Source: Neodontobutis hainanensis
Taxonomy: Eukaryota; Chordata; Actinopteri; Gobiiformes; Odontobutidae
Direction of reading: 5' to 3'
DNA length: 64,000 nt
Assembly: GCA_024349245.1 (NCBI GenBank)
Contig: JALDNG010000106.1
Location: 817,001 to 881,000, forward strand
Of this stretch, positions 39,783 to 53,246 are shown piece after piece (position 1 is the stretch's first letter; every line of letters starts with the position of its first letter). Under the pieces are notes generated by a model, which worked only from the letters and a program-made list of their open reading frames with translations, ran no database searches and was not told where the DNA came from. A program made the translations under genes and the position numbers.

Positions 39783-40829
39783 GATTACCAATGTTGCTCA
39801 TTATAGCATTTATTTGCAGTTAATGAGGAATGTTATTTTACCCCAAAATATTTTCTCTGCACAAGCACCAATTACTTGGCATCTGTGTGTGGACACACTG
39901 AGTGGAATGTTTTTATTTTATGAATTCATTTTTATCACTCAAAATATACTCTCAAAAAATAAGCTTTAACTGTAAAACCAGGTAACACAATGATATATTA
40001 ATGATAGTATGTAATGTTAGTGTTACTATTTGTGTTAGTTTCTTAATGCAGTAGACTTTCAGTGAGAAGGTCACAGGTTTTTTTTACCATTACTGCCACC
40101 ACCGATGTGTTTAATGTGTTTCTGGACAAGCAATAATAATCATTGTCTCTGTTATTTGCACTATTGCCTGTTTTCTCCTGTTAGGCCCATTGCAGTTTTA
40201 TGACACTACTGTAAAATGAAATGACCCAGCTGCTCTGTGTAGCTCATAGCCTAACTCAAACCAGATTTAGCGTGTCATATTCAAAGCCCCCACAAACACA
40301 CACATTAATCCATGAATATTTATCCAAATTGCAGATTAGCACTAACATTTAAACCCAACCAAATACCTGTTTAGACTAATTTACATTACCAAATTCTGAA
40401 ATAGTTGCACACATTTTTGACTTAGTAACTTCTAAAATGTTTAGTTTAAATTAGTGATGTCCTAATACAAATAATAATGACACCGTGCTTACTGATACCA
40501 AGTACAAAAATAGAACAGATCACAGATTTCAGTACCTGGTTGATTTACCAGTAGTCTTATAGACAACTTGTTGTGAACAGGACAGTTTGTGAGCCTTAAA
40601 CAGAGCAGTTTGCTGTAGCCTTATCTTTATTTCTAGTAAAATATGCCTAATTAATGTTTAAAAAAGATAGAAGATAACTCGCACAGCTGAGAAGATTGGT
40701 TTTAGTAAGAAGTAAGCATGACAGTAGCTTAAACCAGCATCCATAGATTAGGACCATTCAAACATTTGGTGTAGGATGTGTTCAGTTTATATATCTCAGT
40801 AGATTTTGTAAATACATACTATTTTCTAA

Positions 40830-40835
<6 letters not shown>

Positions 40836-40888
<53 letters not shown>
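40836..40888. repeat. (AT)n microsatellite, about 25 units
   Basis: An uninterrupted TA array of about 50 bp, self-complementary and able to extrude as a cruciform. Its length is likely to vary between individuals. Confidence 0.95.
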
Positions 40889-40891
<3 letters not shown>

Positions 40892-41269
40892 CAGTCTTAT
40901 AAACTCTAAGCTAAGAGTTGGACTCCATGTCTCAAATGAAGCTCTGGCATATTAATAATGTCCTGGTCCAGAAAAACATTTAACCAGTGGCACGGCGGGA
41001 ATGCTAATGTGTAAGTCTTGGCAGGGAATCTTCATTTTCAAATTCATGAATATTCAAAAACCCATATCTGTCAAATGAAACTATGATCAAGCACCAAAAA
41101 ATGAGGAAGTCAAAGAGTATGTAGAGAAACCTCTGGCCCACCTTGATCTGTTCTGGCCCTGGTCCATCCCTCAAACCAGAGCCATTAGGCAGTGGTGGCT
41201 ATAAATGCACAAAGTGTTAAACTATTGGCCCCTCACAGCCACTGTACCCCTCCCAGGAAGCGGTCCGCA

Positions 41270-41440
41270 GGCATCGCGCCACGCTCTAACTAACTATGAC
41301 AAATTAGCCCCACACTTAATTACCAGCCTGGGAAAATCACAATGATGTTTATTAGGCGCGGCATCATAAAGCGGTGCGTCCGTGTCCCGAGACCCAAGTG
41401 CCATGCTGGAGGAACACTAATAATAACAACAGCCATACAA
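41270..41440. promoter_or_regulatory. Possible conserved regulatory stretch
   Basis: Dense distinct motif-like words lie together: acttaattaccag (homeodomain type), gatgtttattagg (forkhead type) and aaatcacaatgatg (near a SOX core). The G-rich tract at 41478 follows directly. Enhancer candidate by appearance only. Confidence 0.25.
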
Positions 41441-41477
41441 ATTGGCTGCGCAGAATGACCGGGGGGCCCCAAGATGC

Positions 41478-41512
41478 GGGTCGGGGGCCGGGAGAGGGAG
41501 GGTGGGGGGGGG
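41478..41512 (+). other. Putative G-quadruplex tract
   Basis: Six runs of three or more G occur in 35 bases on the plus strand: 41478-41480, 41483-41487, 41490-41492, 41496-41498, 41500-41502 and 41504-41512, with loops of 1-3 bases. That satisfies the usual G3+N1-7 pattern. On the non-template strand of the Eph gene it would also be present in the pre-mRNA. Confidence 0.75.
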
Positions 41513-42179
41513 TAAGGTGACTTTCTGCAGACGAATCAATAGTGTTCTGCACTGTGCTGCTCTGCTGCTCAAGTCTGTTCCAGTCAGTGCCGTAAATGTA
41601 GTTGTGATCCTTACTTCATTATAGGTTAATGGACAAAATGGAAAAAAAAAATTATGAAAAATGGTTTATAAAACACTGAGGATTGTTTATGCTGAATAGA
41701 TGCCATTATTTATAAGCTATGTGTACAATTAGGGCAATGTAAAATTGGACTCTCATAAACTCATTAAAGCAAAACTTTTCAGGGCTCACGGGATAGTGGA
41801 GCATCTGGTGAAGAGGGCACACTATATCGATACAAGGGGGGGTTATTCTTCCCTTATCAACGGTTAAATGACTTTCAAGTTACTTATTTAAATATTTTGA
41901 GGCTATGTCTTTTCTGTTAAAAAGTTACCCCTAAATTTAGCAGATTCTGCAGTTTGTTGTCTTTGCTTTAACCTTTTTGTAGAAAAGTAACATCTTTGCA
42001 AAACATGTTTTATAGTTTTTAATGAGTTGTTGTAGCCTAATCATATGCATCGCTGCAGTTTTATCCAGTGGAGGTTTTGTTCCGTTAAATCCAGGTGGTG
42101 ACTTTTGTTTTTTCTTGTAGTGCGGCGTACATGCACCATCTAAATGTATGTGTGAGTGGTGCACAGCTGGACTGGTGGC

Positions 42180-42560
42180 TCTGGCCTTGTGCAGTGCTCG
42201 GTCATAAATAGTACCCCCATGCTGCAGGCTTATTAACTCTTGATTTATCTGCTTCCTTGTAAGGAATGTGCGCCCTTGGCACCCAGGCCCGCAGATCGCC
42301 CCCAGGGGCCCCAATTACCCAGTGCCATTTGCGAATGTGGAGGTGTGTCAAGGGAACAGTTTGTGTCATTGTAGCATCGATGTTAAGAACACAAGTGCGC
42401 GCTGTTGTTGTGTATATCAATGCAAGCAGTCGCCTCCAGGGTCGTCGCCATCATCAGTGCCTCCTGTGAGGGGAGATACCGAGGGAACAATAGGACGGGA
42501 TACATCCACCTGACAGCTCTGTGCCTCCGCTCTGATTCATCACAGTATTTATCCTCGTGA
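42180..42560. promoter_or_regulatory. Possible conserved regulatory stretch, GC-richer block
   Basis: A block of higher GC and complexity inside AT-rich intron, with ggcaccc, aggggccccaattaccc, cttattaactcttgattta and caagtgcgcgc. Overlapping short open frames in several frames show no domain and no convincing splice pair. I favour a regulatory element over an exon. Confidence 0.25.
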
Positions 42561-45500
42561 TGTGCCTTTATCATTCACACTTTTATAATGTCCGGGTCAT
42601 GTGTGAGTCTCATTACATGTGTTCATTGTTAAACATGCAGTTATCGTTTACATCGCAGCTTTGAATAACCACAAAAAGGCTCCTTATCTTATTGCATTCA
42701 TACTCTTCCTTTAATCCACTGTGAATTTGCAGATGAATCATCCTGCTTTGTCCTCTAAATGTCATGTTTATTGAGTTATTTATGCAGTGGATTTTGTAAA
42801 ACTTGTCAAAAGACTTGTGCCGCATTTAAAAAAAAATAAATAAATAAAAAATCTAATCTATAATTTCTCTTTATCATTAAAAAGTTATCTTAATGATAAT
42901 TAAAGGAAAGAGATGAAAGCTTGCCATTGCCTTTCATTTGTATTGTGGCATACAATTAAAAGTAAATTAAACAATAAAAGTTTTAGTTCGACAGTATATG
43001 ACAGAAAAGTATGGGCCTCTTCACTTTTGGTAAATCAGAAACACAAAAAAAATCTTTCTATACATTGTCTTGAAACTACTGCTTTGTGTGATGCAATATT
43101 TCACTTAGCACCAGGTTGTTTTGCAAACCCCAGCCCAGATGTTGTGCATATTTTGTAGCAGTAACTAAGAAAAAGCAAACTCCCATTACCTCATTTTTTT
43201 TTTAATCTTTAAGCACCAAAACTATGCCAAACCTAATTAAACCTAATTAAATAAAATTAAACTTATTCATTAAATGAAAAATAAGTCTATTGCTGCAGAA
43301 GGTGCAACGCCTATAAAAATCATGTATTTAAAGGTACAGGAAATGTAAATTACTGCTGAATTACATGCACCATCTCAGGTCAAAGTACCCTGTTACAGAT
43401 AGAGAATATTTTTACCATTTTATTTATCCGTCTATAATAGTAAAACTTACACTTGGTGAGTTTTTGTTGTCGTATAAAGCTTATAATGAAAAGCTATACA
43501 GTATGGTTGCTCTAACAAAAGAGCACTGTATGTAAATGACTTGATAAAAACATAGACAGATGGATAAGATTAAAGGTTGTTCAGTTGATTTTTATGGATT
43601 CTGCTTTTTGTCTAGAAGTGGAGCCAGCTGCAGAAGTGACTCACTGTACACACAGACTGCTGCCTTGGTGCCTGGCATTAAACGCATATTGTGCTTTGAA
43701 GGCGTCGACCCTCATTGTAACCCTGACCCCAGCCTGAACCCTGTTCCTTCCCTTGTCTGGTCCCTTATTTTCCGACAGGCTGAACTGTATTATTTTGAGC
43801 TCCCCTGCTGATAATCATAACAGCAGACATTTAAGTAGGACGCAAACAGACAGAGAAATTAAGGACAAGGTGACATTATAACGTATGACATTTCAGGGAG
43901 ATGTTACAGCACAGAAATTGTTATTCTATAATTAGAGTTACTAACCTCTGGAGATTACCTATATTACACTTTTTAAACCAGGTGTGTAGCAAATTTGTAT
44001 TAATAAGCATGTAAAAAAAGTGAGTTTGTATTCATAATAATAACACACACTAACTTAAGTAACATTCAAGTTCTTATAAAAAAGAAAGCTTGAGGAACAA
44101 TGTTTACACGAGCTAAGTTTTATGAAAGGATACTTTATTATAGATATTTAATACAGGCCATAAGAGCACTGTGTATGATAGTCTGATGTGTTTTGGTGCT
44201 CGATATGCAACACCTGCTGACTAATATAAAACTGTGATGTGTCAAATTGCTCATCACTGTCACATACTATATATTACAGTGTGAGCTTCAAATTAGTTGT
44301 GTTAGCTTAACATCAAGAGACTTCCCGCCAAGCTACTGCAGTTCATTAGCGATACTATTGGCACGTTTTATGACCGATACTCGTGCTGACATTTTAAAGT
44401 AAAGATCTATCCCCTGTTGTAAGTACAACATCAGGGTAGTTGAGTTATTTTATGGCCAAATGACACTGGAAGCACTTTCTACCAAGTCAAATTGTTGCGT
44501 TGAAGTGCATGGCCTCCGCAGGTAGACATTAACGGTGGTATAATTTCCTGTTTTACTCTCGCAGTGCCCTGCGAGGATCCTCTCATCTTTATTGAGCAGA
44601 TAAAAAGGTCTCCAAGGTAAATAAGTGTTAGTTTTTTTTTTTTTCACTCTTTATAAAGCAGAACAACTTTAAGCTCGCTATCACTTTGAGTGCCTCAAGA
44701 GAGAGAGGAGGGTCATTTGAGCTGACATTTGTGACTTTTAATAGAGTCAAGTTCTCAAGGAGAGTGAAAGGAGCACATGCAGACACAATACACTCTTCTT
44801 TATCTCCTCCAGACATATTATTAATCTTTACATACTCTTCAACCTGATGTGTCCGTGAACTACGTGCTGCCTGTGAGTCTTTGTGTCTACAGCATGTCTG
44901 TGCATTGTTAATAAAGATTTTTAGATCAAGCCAGGTTGAAATGAAAAATTATGAAAAAAGTCATTCTCAATGACACCAAGTGAGTCTAGTTTCCTGTAAG
45001 TCAACAGAGTTCTGAGAAAAAGAAATCCGCAGCTTGACAGGTTTAGCTAGACATTAGCTGCAAATAGTGTATAAGACTTTAATATAAAGCTTTCAGGATA
45101 CCACAGTCTACTTATTAGCAATTGGATCAGACTTTAAAGCTCCAAAGTGTCTATGTTTTAGTCCAATAGCTACATACTGTATGACTGCAGTAACAACATT
45201 TCAACAACTGCACTACAGACGTTTGGACATCCATGAAATATAGATATTACTGTCTTTATGTTCACTCCGGTCTTTCAGGAGCTGGCCAGGCTGGGGCAGG
45301 TACTAAATCTAATGGACTTGCTCCCCAGAGACTGCAGTTCTCATCTTTAAACCGTGTTCATGTTTAGACAGGTTTGTGCTTCAGTATTTATAAAGAGAAC
45401 AATTTTCATAGCATTGTTTCAGGGGACTCATATTTCAAAACAAACAAGAACCTTGAACTATATTTGTGCTCATTTTCGTCCTTTTTGTGTTTAGTTTTTT

Positions 45501-46940
45501 GGTTTCTGTCAAGTCTCTTATGTATACATGGTTGGTGATGTGTGTGCACTGATTAGACTTCAATAAATATTCTCATACTATGCACCTTGACTCTGTTTAT
45601 GATAAGACATGATTTCCTCTGACATTAGATATAAACTTTTATTGGGAACGCTGCAAGTATAGTATAAATCATAAAGCTGGAGTTGCTTGGCTTTATTCCC
45701 AACCGACTTGATTCATTATTACTTCCAGAAAGAGAGAATTAATCTGGCCTTGAGTCATTGTCTCATAATGCACCGTAGCGCTTACAATATTTAACTGGTT
45801 TTAGTTTAGTTTAGTTTTTGCATTTGGATTTTTGAAGCAAGTAATATTTAGCAACCTTATTGAACTATATTTAATTTTAAACTCTTAAAAAATAAAATAG
45901 TACTAAGACTAAGATAACATCTCCTGCTGAATGTTTTAATAACTCTATAGGAGTCCAATACAAGCAGGCTGGTAACATGTCAACTTTTCACAAAAGCGTT
46001 TAGGGGTAAACTTGCACTTTTGTCTGAATAATGCTGTATTGGTAAAAAATTAGCATGATTGAGTGCACTTGTCAGGGGAGTCCGCTCTATGTATTAAGAC
46101 ACCAGACTGCTGTGTTGGCAATTGTGCAAATCTATCTGTACACACAAACACACACATGCATAACAAACGCAGCACAGAACAAGGGCTGTGTGAGAAAAGC
46201 GTGCACCTGTAATGGAGTGATAATGCTGAGTAAGACACACACACAGAGGCACATAATGACCGTAGCTCCATCAAACAGGCGTGGGCTGTGCAGTAGTGAC
46301 CTAAATGGTTTGGGATTGCAGCATCATTGGTGATTACCAATGAAAGCTGTGTGATATATGGCGCCTATAAACAGACTATAGGGGAACAGATTCTCTCTGG
46401 AGCAAGCAGCAGACCATGTGGAGCTATGAAGTTGTGAAAAGACATCCCTGCTCACTCAGACACACAATAACACCATCACTTACTGCAATAAAAAGTCCTT
46501 TAAGAGCAGTACAGTAGCCAGTCAGTCACATCAAAGATATATTTCATACCTGTTGCAATCGATACAAGTAGCTATATATTTTATTTGAGGGAAAAGTGTC
46601 CAATTTGTGGTGCATTTACTGTAGAAGACTACAGTACTTGTAGTCTAGACATTTAACCTTCACACTGAAAGCTAACAGTTGTAATAACCAATCCCTGAGC
46701 TGCTTTGGCAGAAACACTGAAGTGTCCAGTCAGCAGTCAGATATAATGAAAGGTAGTCCTGGAGGGCTTGAGAGACTAAAAATGGACAATGTAAAAGTAT
46801 AAGTGGTATTTCTAATGCACTTTAGTGTTTTCTCTGTGAATGTTAACACATAGAAAACACTGGTTCATTAGTAAGGTACTGTTACATATGTGTAGCTTCT
46901 TATAGATTTTGCCTGACAACTGTGGAACTTACCCTACACA

Positions 46941-47235
46941 CTAGTGAAAAAGAAAAGAAATACATAATCCAACAAGAGTTGGATTATAAGAGAAAAAACG
47001 GACTGTCCGGTTGTGATACTGGCAGCTGTACAGTTCAACGTTAACAGAGAGGACCTCTTTTTCTCTCCCTTGTCCCATCTGCTGCGACGTGTGGAAGTTG
47101 TCCAGTACAACACTACCATCTGGAGCCACATCTTTGTGTATAGTACTCTCCTCGTAATACTCTTCTTGATGTCAGTACGTGCACTCAACTTTTTTGTACA
47201 CTGCGTGGTTCCTCTCCTCCTCTTCCTTAGCTCCC
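46941..47235 (-). pseudogene. Possible decayed coding fragment (unrecognised)
   Basis: Read on the minus strand from the ATG at 47235, one frame runs MGAKEEEERNHAVYKKVECT, then a TGA at 47172-47170. It continues with HQEEYYEESTIHKDVAPDGS, DNFHTSQQMGQGREKEVLSV and YSCQYHNRTVRFF to a stop near 46940. The composition (many Glu, few low-complexity residues) looks more like protein than most frames here, and only one stop breaks about 98 codons. I do not recognise a family. It could be a small processed pseudogene or a chance frame. No poly(A) tail or flanking direct repeats were seen. Confidence 0.27.
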
Positions 47236-49501
47236 ATTGAATGTCAGGTTTGTTTTAACACAGCTGTGACACCAGATGCAATCCGGAACTACTGAAAAAA
47301 GCTGCCTCAAATAAATGCCATTTTCTCCAAAATCAATCCAAGAAAAGAATTGTCTACAATATTGCAAGTGACTGTATATTTTTTCTTCTCAGCAATCGTG
47401 ATTCTAGTGCTTCCATGACTTTTTAGTGCCTTTTGATTGGTAGATGGTTGGTTTAAATAATTAGCTTTTTACCTTTCAGAAGAATATAACATTTGTTTGT
47501 TTTTTTAATACATTGATGTGTTTTGAAGTTAAGGTTTAAGCAGCCTGACATTTTTAAACACTGCACAAAACCAATGTTTGAGGTTGTTGAGGTTTGACCC
47601 TGTGCATTTAACACAAAATCAATTGTGGAAATAGAAGCGATGTGTGTAGGACAAGCTCAAGCCCAGAGGTGTTTCCATGAATCTCCCATGGCGGGTGTTG
47701 GAGTAAACGATAGAAAGTCAAAGCAATAAAAAAGGGACTAAAGATTCTGTGGCTTATTCTTTTTTTGGTCCGTAGAGTAACTCTTGCAAAAGAAGCGTCA
47801 ATCTGTGCCAGGACATGCGTTTTTTTTTTCCATCTGAACACCTTATGCATATTGATCCCCACACTTTCAACACTCTGAAGCCTGGTGCTGCCACAGAGAA
47901 AACACATCTATCACTTCTATATGTGTGCAGACGTTAAGCCTGTTCGCCACATTGTGCATGCATGTGTGTGTCACATAAAGAATACAATAGCACAGATGGA
48001 TGACACACACACACAGACACATGCTTGGCTGGCAGTAAATCCCCACAGACCGCACAGTCCTGTTAGCAGAAGGTTTTTCTGTCAAAGTGTCCTTGAGTAA
48101 GACACAATGTCCTTGTCTGGTCACTCTTCATAAGTCACATCCAGCCCAGGAATAAAATATGTGAACGTTCTTGTTTGTGGATGAATAAAAAGTCTATAAA
48201 TAATTGAGTAGTCTTTTACCTCTGCCAAGTTATTTTGACTTGTAGAGACAGCAATTGCAATCTCATTTTCCGTTTCAATCAGCCGGAGAGTCTCAGAACA
48301 ATCTTGTTTATGTATAACAGTCCCACATTATCGTTTCTAAATCTCAACAACAACCAGGAGGATGTAGATATACATTCAATGCAATTAGTTTTTTTGCAAA
48401 TTATGTGCGTAACGGCAACATTGCTAAATTTACAGCTTATTCTAGATTGTTTGGAGAGTGTTTAAATAAGGTACTCCAAAGTCAATGAATAACTTGATAT
48501 GACTATGCCAGTAGCATCTACCTTTGTGTATTTTAGAGGGACTTTTAGCACATTTTAAAACCAACCCTGAAATGTTTTACTATAGATTCAGAGAAAGCAG
48601 TGTGATACAACATGATACTTGTCCAGTCCTGCTGTTGGGCTATGACTTGAGGGTTTTGTCTGCTGTAGTGTAGGGACAGTGAGTGTTGTGGGGTTTGGTG
48701 CTGAGGAGGACCGTGTCTGAATGACTCATATGTGAGTCCAGGCTGTTGTATATGATATAGTGCAGTGGTCCTCTAAGATAATTAAAAGAGTACCACCTCA
48801 ATAAATATCTCTATGTTCATGTAGTTCTATTTAAGTACATTTAAAGTATTTTACACACATGAGGTAGGTTTATCCCCAAATGAATAAAAACAAATCTGGT
48901 CAGAACTGTACACTGTTGTAAAATAAATTTATTGTATAAATTAAATTAAATTATGGTGAAGTTTTCCTATGCATTTTTCATATGTGTATATACTGTACAT
49001 ATTACAAGCTAAGACAAGATATTGGAAATCTGGAGTCAGGAGGTGTACAGATTTAATGAAAAGGTATTCAAAATAATTTATTACTAAGCAAAAGTACTGT
49101 CTCAATGGCAGGAAATTAAACAAACACAGATAATGATCCGGAAAGAGTGCGATAAATTAAATGTAATTTTACTGGAATGTGGAAAACATATTCAAATATT
49201 TGCTTTTGTATTTATTTTTACATTTGCCACAGCAACAAGCAAACAATCTCCCCTGAGGTTTTAGGAGGTTGTAGGAAGACAATTTTACAATATTAGGATA
49301 GTAATAAATACAGTTTGGCGGAGAGATCTAGACACAAACAGTTGGAGCTGCAATATGAGAGGGACCGTGATTTGGGCTCAGCAGTGCGTAGCGGTTATGG
49401 GCCTGTGTTGTCATTGACAGGAAGTGAAGGGTACAAGCCTTTCTCAAACCTCTTATCCTGCTGACCTCATGGGGAGACTCTGTGTGTATGTATGGATGTG
49501 T

Positions 49502-49520
49502 TACATACATACATACACAC
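49502..49520. repeat. Short (ACAT)n/(CA)n repeat
   Basis: Tandem acat units passing into acacac; a minor simple repeat. Confidence 0.8.
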
Positions 49521-50811
49521 AGGCAGCCGACAGGCAGCAAACAGACACAGGCTGAGAGGTGCTGGCTTTACACTGCCTCCCTCCAGGACTGGAATGAGTG
49601 ATGCTCCCTGTGGCTTGGTTTCACCCCACTGCACATGTAGACTGTGCTGAAGATAGCAGAGGTTGGTGAATGTTTGTAAGAAACCAGACCCATGCCCAAT
49701 CCTCAGCTTATTCACAATTGTTATGGGCTTTAATGATTGATAGAGAAAGTTTGATAAACAGACCGATCCAGGAATTAAACCAAGTCACAACAATACTGTG
49801 TAGATATTGGTATATTACATTATAATTTCCCACAAAAGTGAACTGGTCTGTTTAAACATTGCTAAGCACACTCTCATTTTTTATTTGCAGCGAAGTACAG
49901 TGGCAACTTTTTCCTAGTGACATGGTTATTATAGAAGTCATGTTTGTCCTCTTTCCACTTCACGAATGTAGGACAAGGACATGCAAAATAGAACATAGGT
50001 TGCAGTCTGAAGCACTACTGTGAAATAGCCATGTAGGAATCTGGTCTTACAATGCTCTATGGAGAACACAGGACACTGGATACACAGCATATTGGTGTCA
50101 AAGACTTTGGTGAGAAGATTATCGGCGACCTCTTGTGAGAAAAGTAAAATGTTCTTTTATAACTGTATACATGAGCATTTGGGGATTTGGCTCTTGTCTG
50201 TTTAAAATGTGAGTTAATGCACAGGTTATTAATCTGGGAGTTTGGGTGGCAGTGCATCTTTACTCATATTTTATCTCTATTTGTCCTGTGTCTTGAGGTG
50301 TTGCAGGTTTTAAATGTGGCATTGCATCATATTGTCAAGTACAGGGATGCACTCTGTTTTTGGTAAACATTAGCTATAAACACAGCTTTATGAGTAAAAC
50401 AGTTGAGCTCAAACACAGGAAAAAAATCTTGTGGACTGTTATTGATTTGTCACTATGTGGTTTTGTTCTACAATGGGAAGACAAAACAAACACTACAGAC
50501 TGTTTACCTCTTGATTTTCTTCTGGACGTCAAATTTACAGGCTAATATGTCTTTTTGAACAGCAATGACTTTCTGAACTGAAAGTACCTGGGAAGAGCAA
50601 AGTCAGAAAAAGAAACAATTAAACAGTTTTTTACAAAACTATGGTCTAAAATGGAAACACATTAGCATAGACGTAGCTATAGCTTAGTCGATACATTGAT
50701 TCCACCCACACAACTATAGGAACGTACTTCTGACACTCTGTAGATAATGAAAGCAATGATGTGAGCCCTAGAAGTGTGATATAGAAAAAGGAAGAGTGTG
50801 AGCCTTGCTGT

Positions 50812-50813
<2 letters not shown>

Positions 50814-50842
<29 letters not shown>
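50814..50842. repeat. (TG)n microsatellite
   Basis: About 14 TG units, immediately before the CCAAT/GC-box block at 50860-51000. Confidence 0.93.
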
Positions 50843-50843
<1 letters not shown>

Positions 50844-50859
50844 ATCAGTATGACAGCTT

Positions 50860-51000
50860 TCAGAGCGGCACTGCGCGGCCAGCTGATTCTCTCCCATCTG
50901 AGATCCTGAGTGAGGATTATAAAACCAATCAGCAGCTGGTGATTGCTGCAGCCCGCCCCGTGATTGGATCACAACCCAGCCTGTGCCATCGGCTCCGCAA
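50860..51000. promoter_or_regulatory. Promoter-like block with paired CCAAT boxes and a GC box
   Basis: An upright CCAAT lies at 50925-50929 and an inverted one (ATTGG) at 50963-50967. A GC-box-like cccgccccg lies between them at 50952-50960 and a TATA-like attataaaa at about 50916-50924. Such spacing is typical of NF-Y/Sp1 promoters. The downstream 51000-51130 sequence is purine-rich and includes a 135-codon open frame (50798-51205) without recognisable domains. It could be an internal promoter, a non-coding transcript start, or chance. Confidence 0.28.
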
Positions 51001-52722
51001 AGAGAAAGACAGAGAAGAAGAAGCGACACTGGAAAAAAACGAGATGAGAGAAGAGATTGATAAAGAGAGTCGTCAAAATGAAGCATGGCAAAGAAAAGAT
51101 GGAACAAGCAGAACATCAGCATCTGGAGGATTTTTCATCAGCCTTTGTTCTCCAAATCATTTACGTCATAGTGCTTCCATGTTCCCAGCCTGTCTTAGAA
51201 GTTGAAATGTACCTCTTGTATTCAAATCATCTTAAATGGCTAGACTGTCATTCAAAACATTATAAATGTAATTGTATTAGCAATAAGTTTATGGAAGCAT
51301 GTTCCCTTTAATAGAAGTGAGGTGTAGGTCTTTCACATTATAGAACTGAAAAGTACTGAGTGATAAACGACACAGTGCTTTATTTTACCTTAGCCTAGTT
51401 CCCACTAATGAATAATTTACATATGGTAATAAAAGTGAAGAAAAGAATGGAGTAGATGCATTAAATACAATATGTCCTCAAGGCAAATGGAGAACATAGA
51501 CAAAAACATGGCCAAAGTTGACTAAAGGTTTAACTAAATGAACACTGTACTATATAATTAATCAGACATGGTAGATTTCGGGACATAACCTCTGCACAAA
51601 CCATCGTGCAGCTTCCTGGTTCATATTCTGATCTGTGCAGAACATAGCAGTTGTTGACGACGACACTGCTTCACATATAATGCTGTGAATAGGTTTCTAG
51701 TGAGTAGTTTGTGTTGTCATTAAACCGATTCAGTTTATTCAAAATGTACAGTCTTAAATGTATATTTGCCCAATAATGGATGGGTGCATCTGTGCTATAA
51801 AAGTTGCCAGGTGTTGCATACTGTGTTGTTGGCAGGTTTGGTGCATTGGCTCTCTGTTGGGATTTCAGGAACCTGGGGCATCTGCTGGCCCCTGTGCTCA
51901 TCCTGCCCTGGGGCATCTTCCTTCATTTGTGCTCCTGACCTCCTGCCACCACACACCCTTTTTTTACTTTAATTATGACCTGCATGAACCTAACTCTTTG
52001 TCCTATAGCAAGGATAAGTCCACTTTACTTTGAGCGGATGATTAAAGCCCACCCATATTTGTGCTTTATAGAAAAACAACAGCTGTAGTCTCAAGCAAAC
52101 AGAAGGTAAAGGGTCACAATTTTGCTCAATAAACACTAATGCCCCAACACTAGTCTGTATTTAGGGAGTAAGGTAAGATACATTAAGGCAGTTAACAATG
52201 AGATATAAAATATTGTGCTGCAGTTACGACTGAAGATAGGGTGAGAAAGGCCAAATAAGCACAGCTGGGCTCAGGAGAAAGATCTGAACCCTTCCTGGCC
52301 TCGTATCTGTCTATTTGTGTTGGAGCTACAGCATACAAATGCTCAGCTGATTAATATGGGTGAGATCAAGCAGGACAAAGTCAGACAAACTTCTGCTAAA
52401 GCTACTCAAACAACTTAATTGCCTTGCAGCCCTTCTTTTCTGTGACATTGCTCATTTGTTTGCACCCATCACACAGACTTTTTGTTCCTCTGCATTTGTC
52501 ACTGCTCACACTGGCTTTATAACATGCACTAGTATTACCTTGAGGCCTTTTATGGATCAGAAATAATCCATGCATTTATTATAATGTTTCCTCAGAGATG
52601 TCTGAATGTCCTCCTCTAAGATATTATTTTACAATACTTTTGATTGATTTGATGTGGTTTTTTGACTCATCATTCAAACATGTAACTTGGTGAGCAACTC
52701 CAGCTATAGTCTATCTGTGTCT

Positions 52723-52825
52723 CCATTTGTCCCATGCTGGGGTAAATGGAGAGAGTTGCGTCAGAAGGGCATCAACCGTAAAAGATTACAAACCTCTTCA
52801 CAGTAGCGACCCGTGGATGGGGATA
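52723..52825 (+). repeat. Teleost dispersed repeat fragment ('gttgcgtcagaagggcatc')
   Basis: The order catttgtcccatgctgggg, gagttgcgtcagaagggcat, accgtaaaaga and cagtagcgacccgtgg follows a dispersed fish repeat in which 'gggcatccggcgtaaaa' and 'gtggcgacccct' recur. Degraded; no coding sequence. Confidence 0.65.
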
Positions 52826-53246
52826 TGCAGGAGGGCACTTCCTATTGAAACATGTAACTTGGTCTTTATAGATTTGGTGCTGCTGTACTAGTTTTTTTAT
52901 TGGTTTGGTCAGTTGTATGATGCTCACATGCTTCCACACAATATGTAAAATGAAGTTTTGACCTTGTTTGGACTGCCATATACTTGATAAAAAAAAATGT
53001 ACTTTATGTGAACCGGGCAGAATAGCTTAATGTCTTCTATACTTTTGTTTGGGTGCTAGCCACCATTTAATGTAATACAAATAAAATCAATGATAACATT
53101 ATTCACTGGTGCTACTAGTCATGCAAAAGGATAGTCAGGCTGCAGAGATGTAGCTTTAAAAGTCTGACTGAAGTGGCTAGTGGCTTTAGAAATCACATGA
53201 TACTGTGGCGATCCGGGGTTTTTTGAACAGGCTTGTTTATTGTCTG

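Noticed and set aside
41937..42314. A 125-codon minus-strand open frame
   Set aside because: It overlaps several other open frames in a GC-richer block and shows no family signature.
46411..46450. The words agctatgaagttgtgaaa as part of an Eph FN3 or kinase exon
   Set aside because: The translation (WSYEVVKRHP) stops resembling Eph sequence within a few residues, and there is no acceptor upstream.
50798..51205. A 135-codon plus-strand open frame as a coding gene
   Set aside because: It begins in a TG microsatellite and its Glu/Lys/Arg-rich end comes from a purine-rich run. The promoter-like motifs are noted separately, but coding is not supported.
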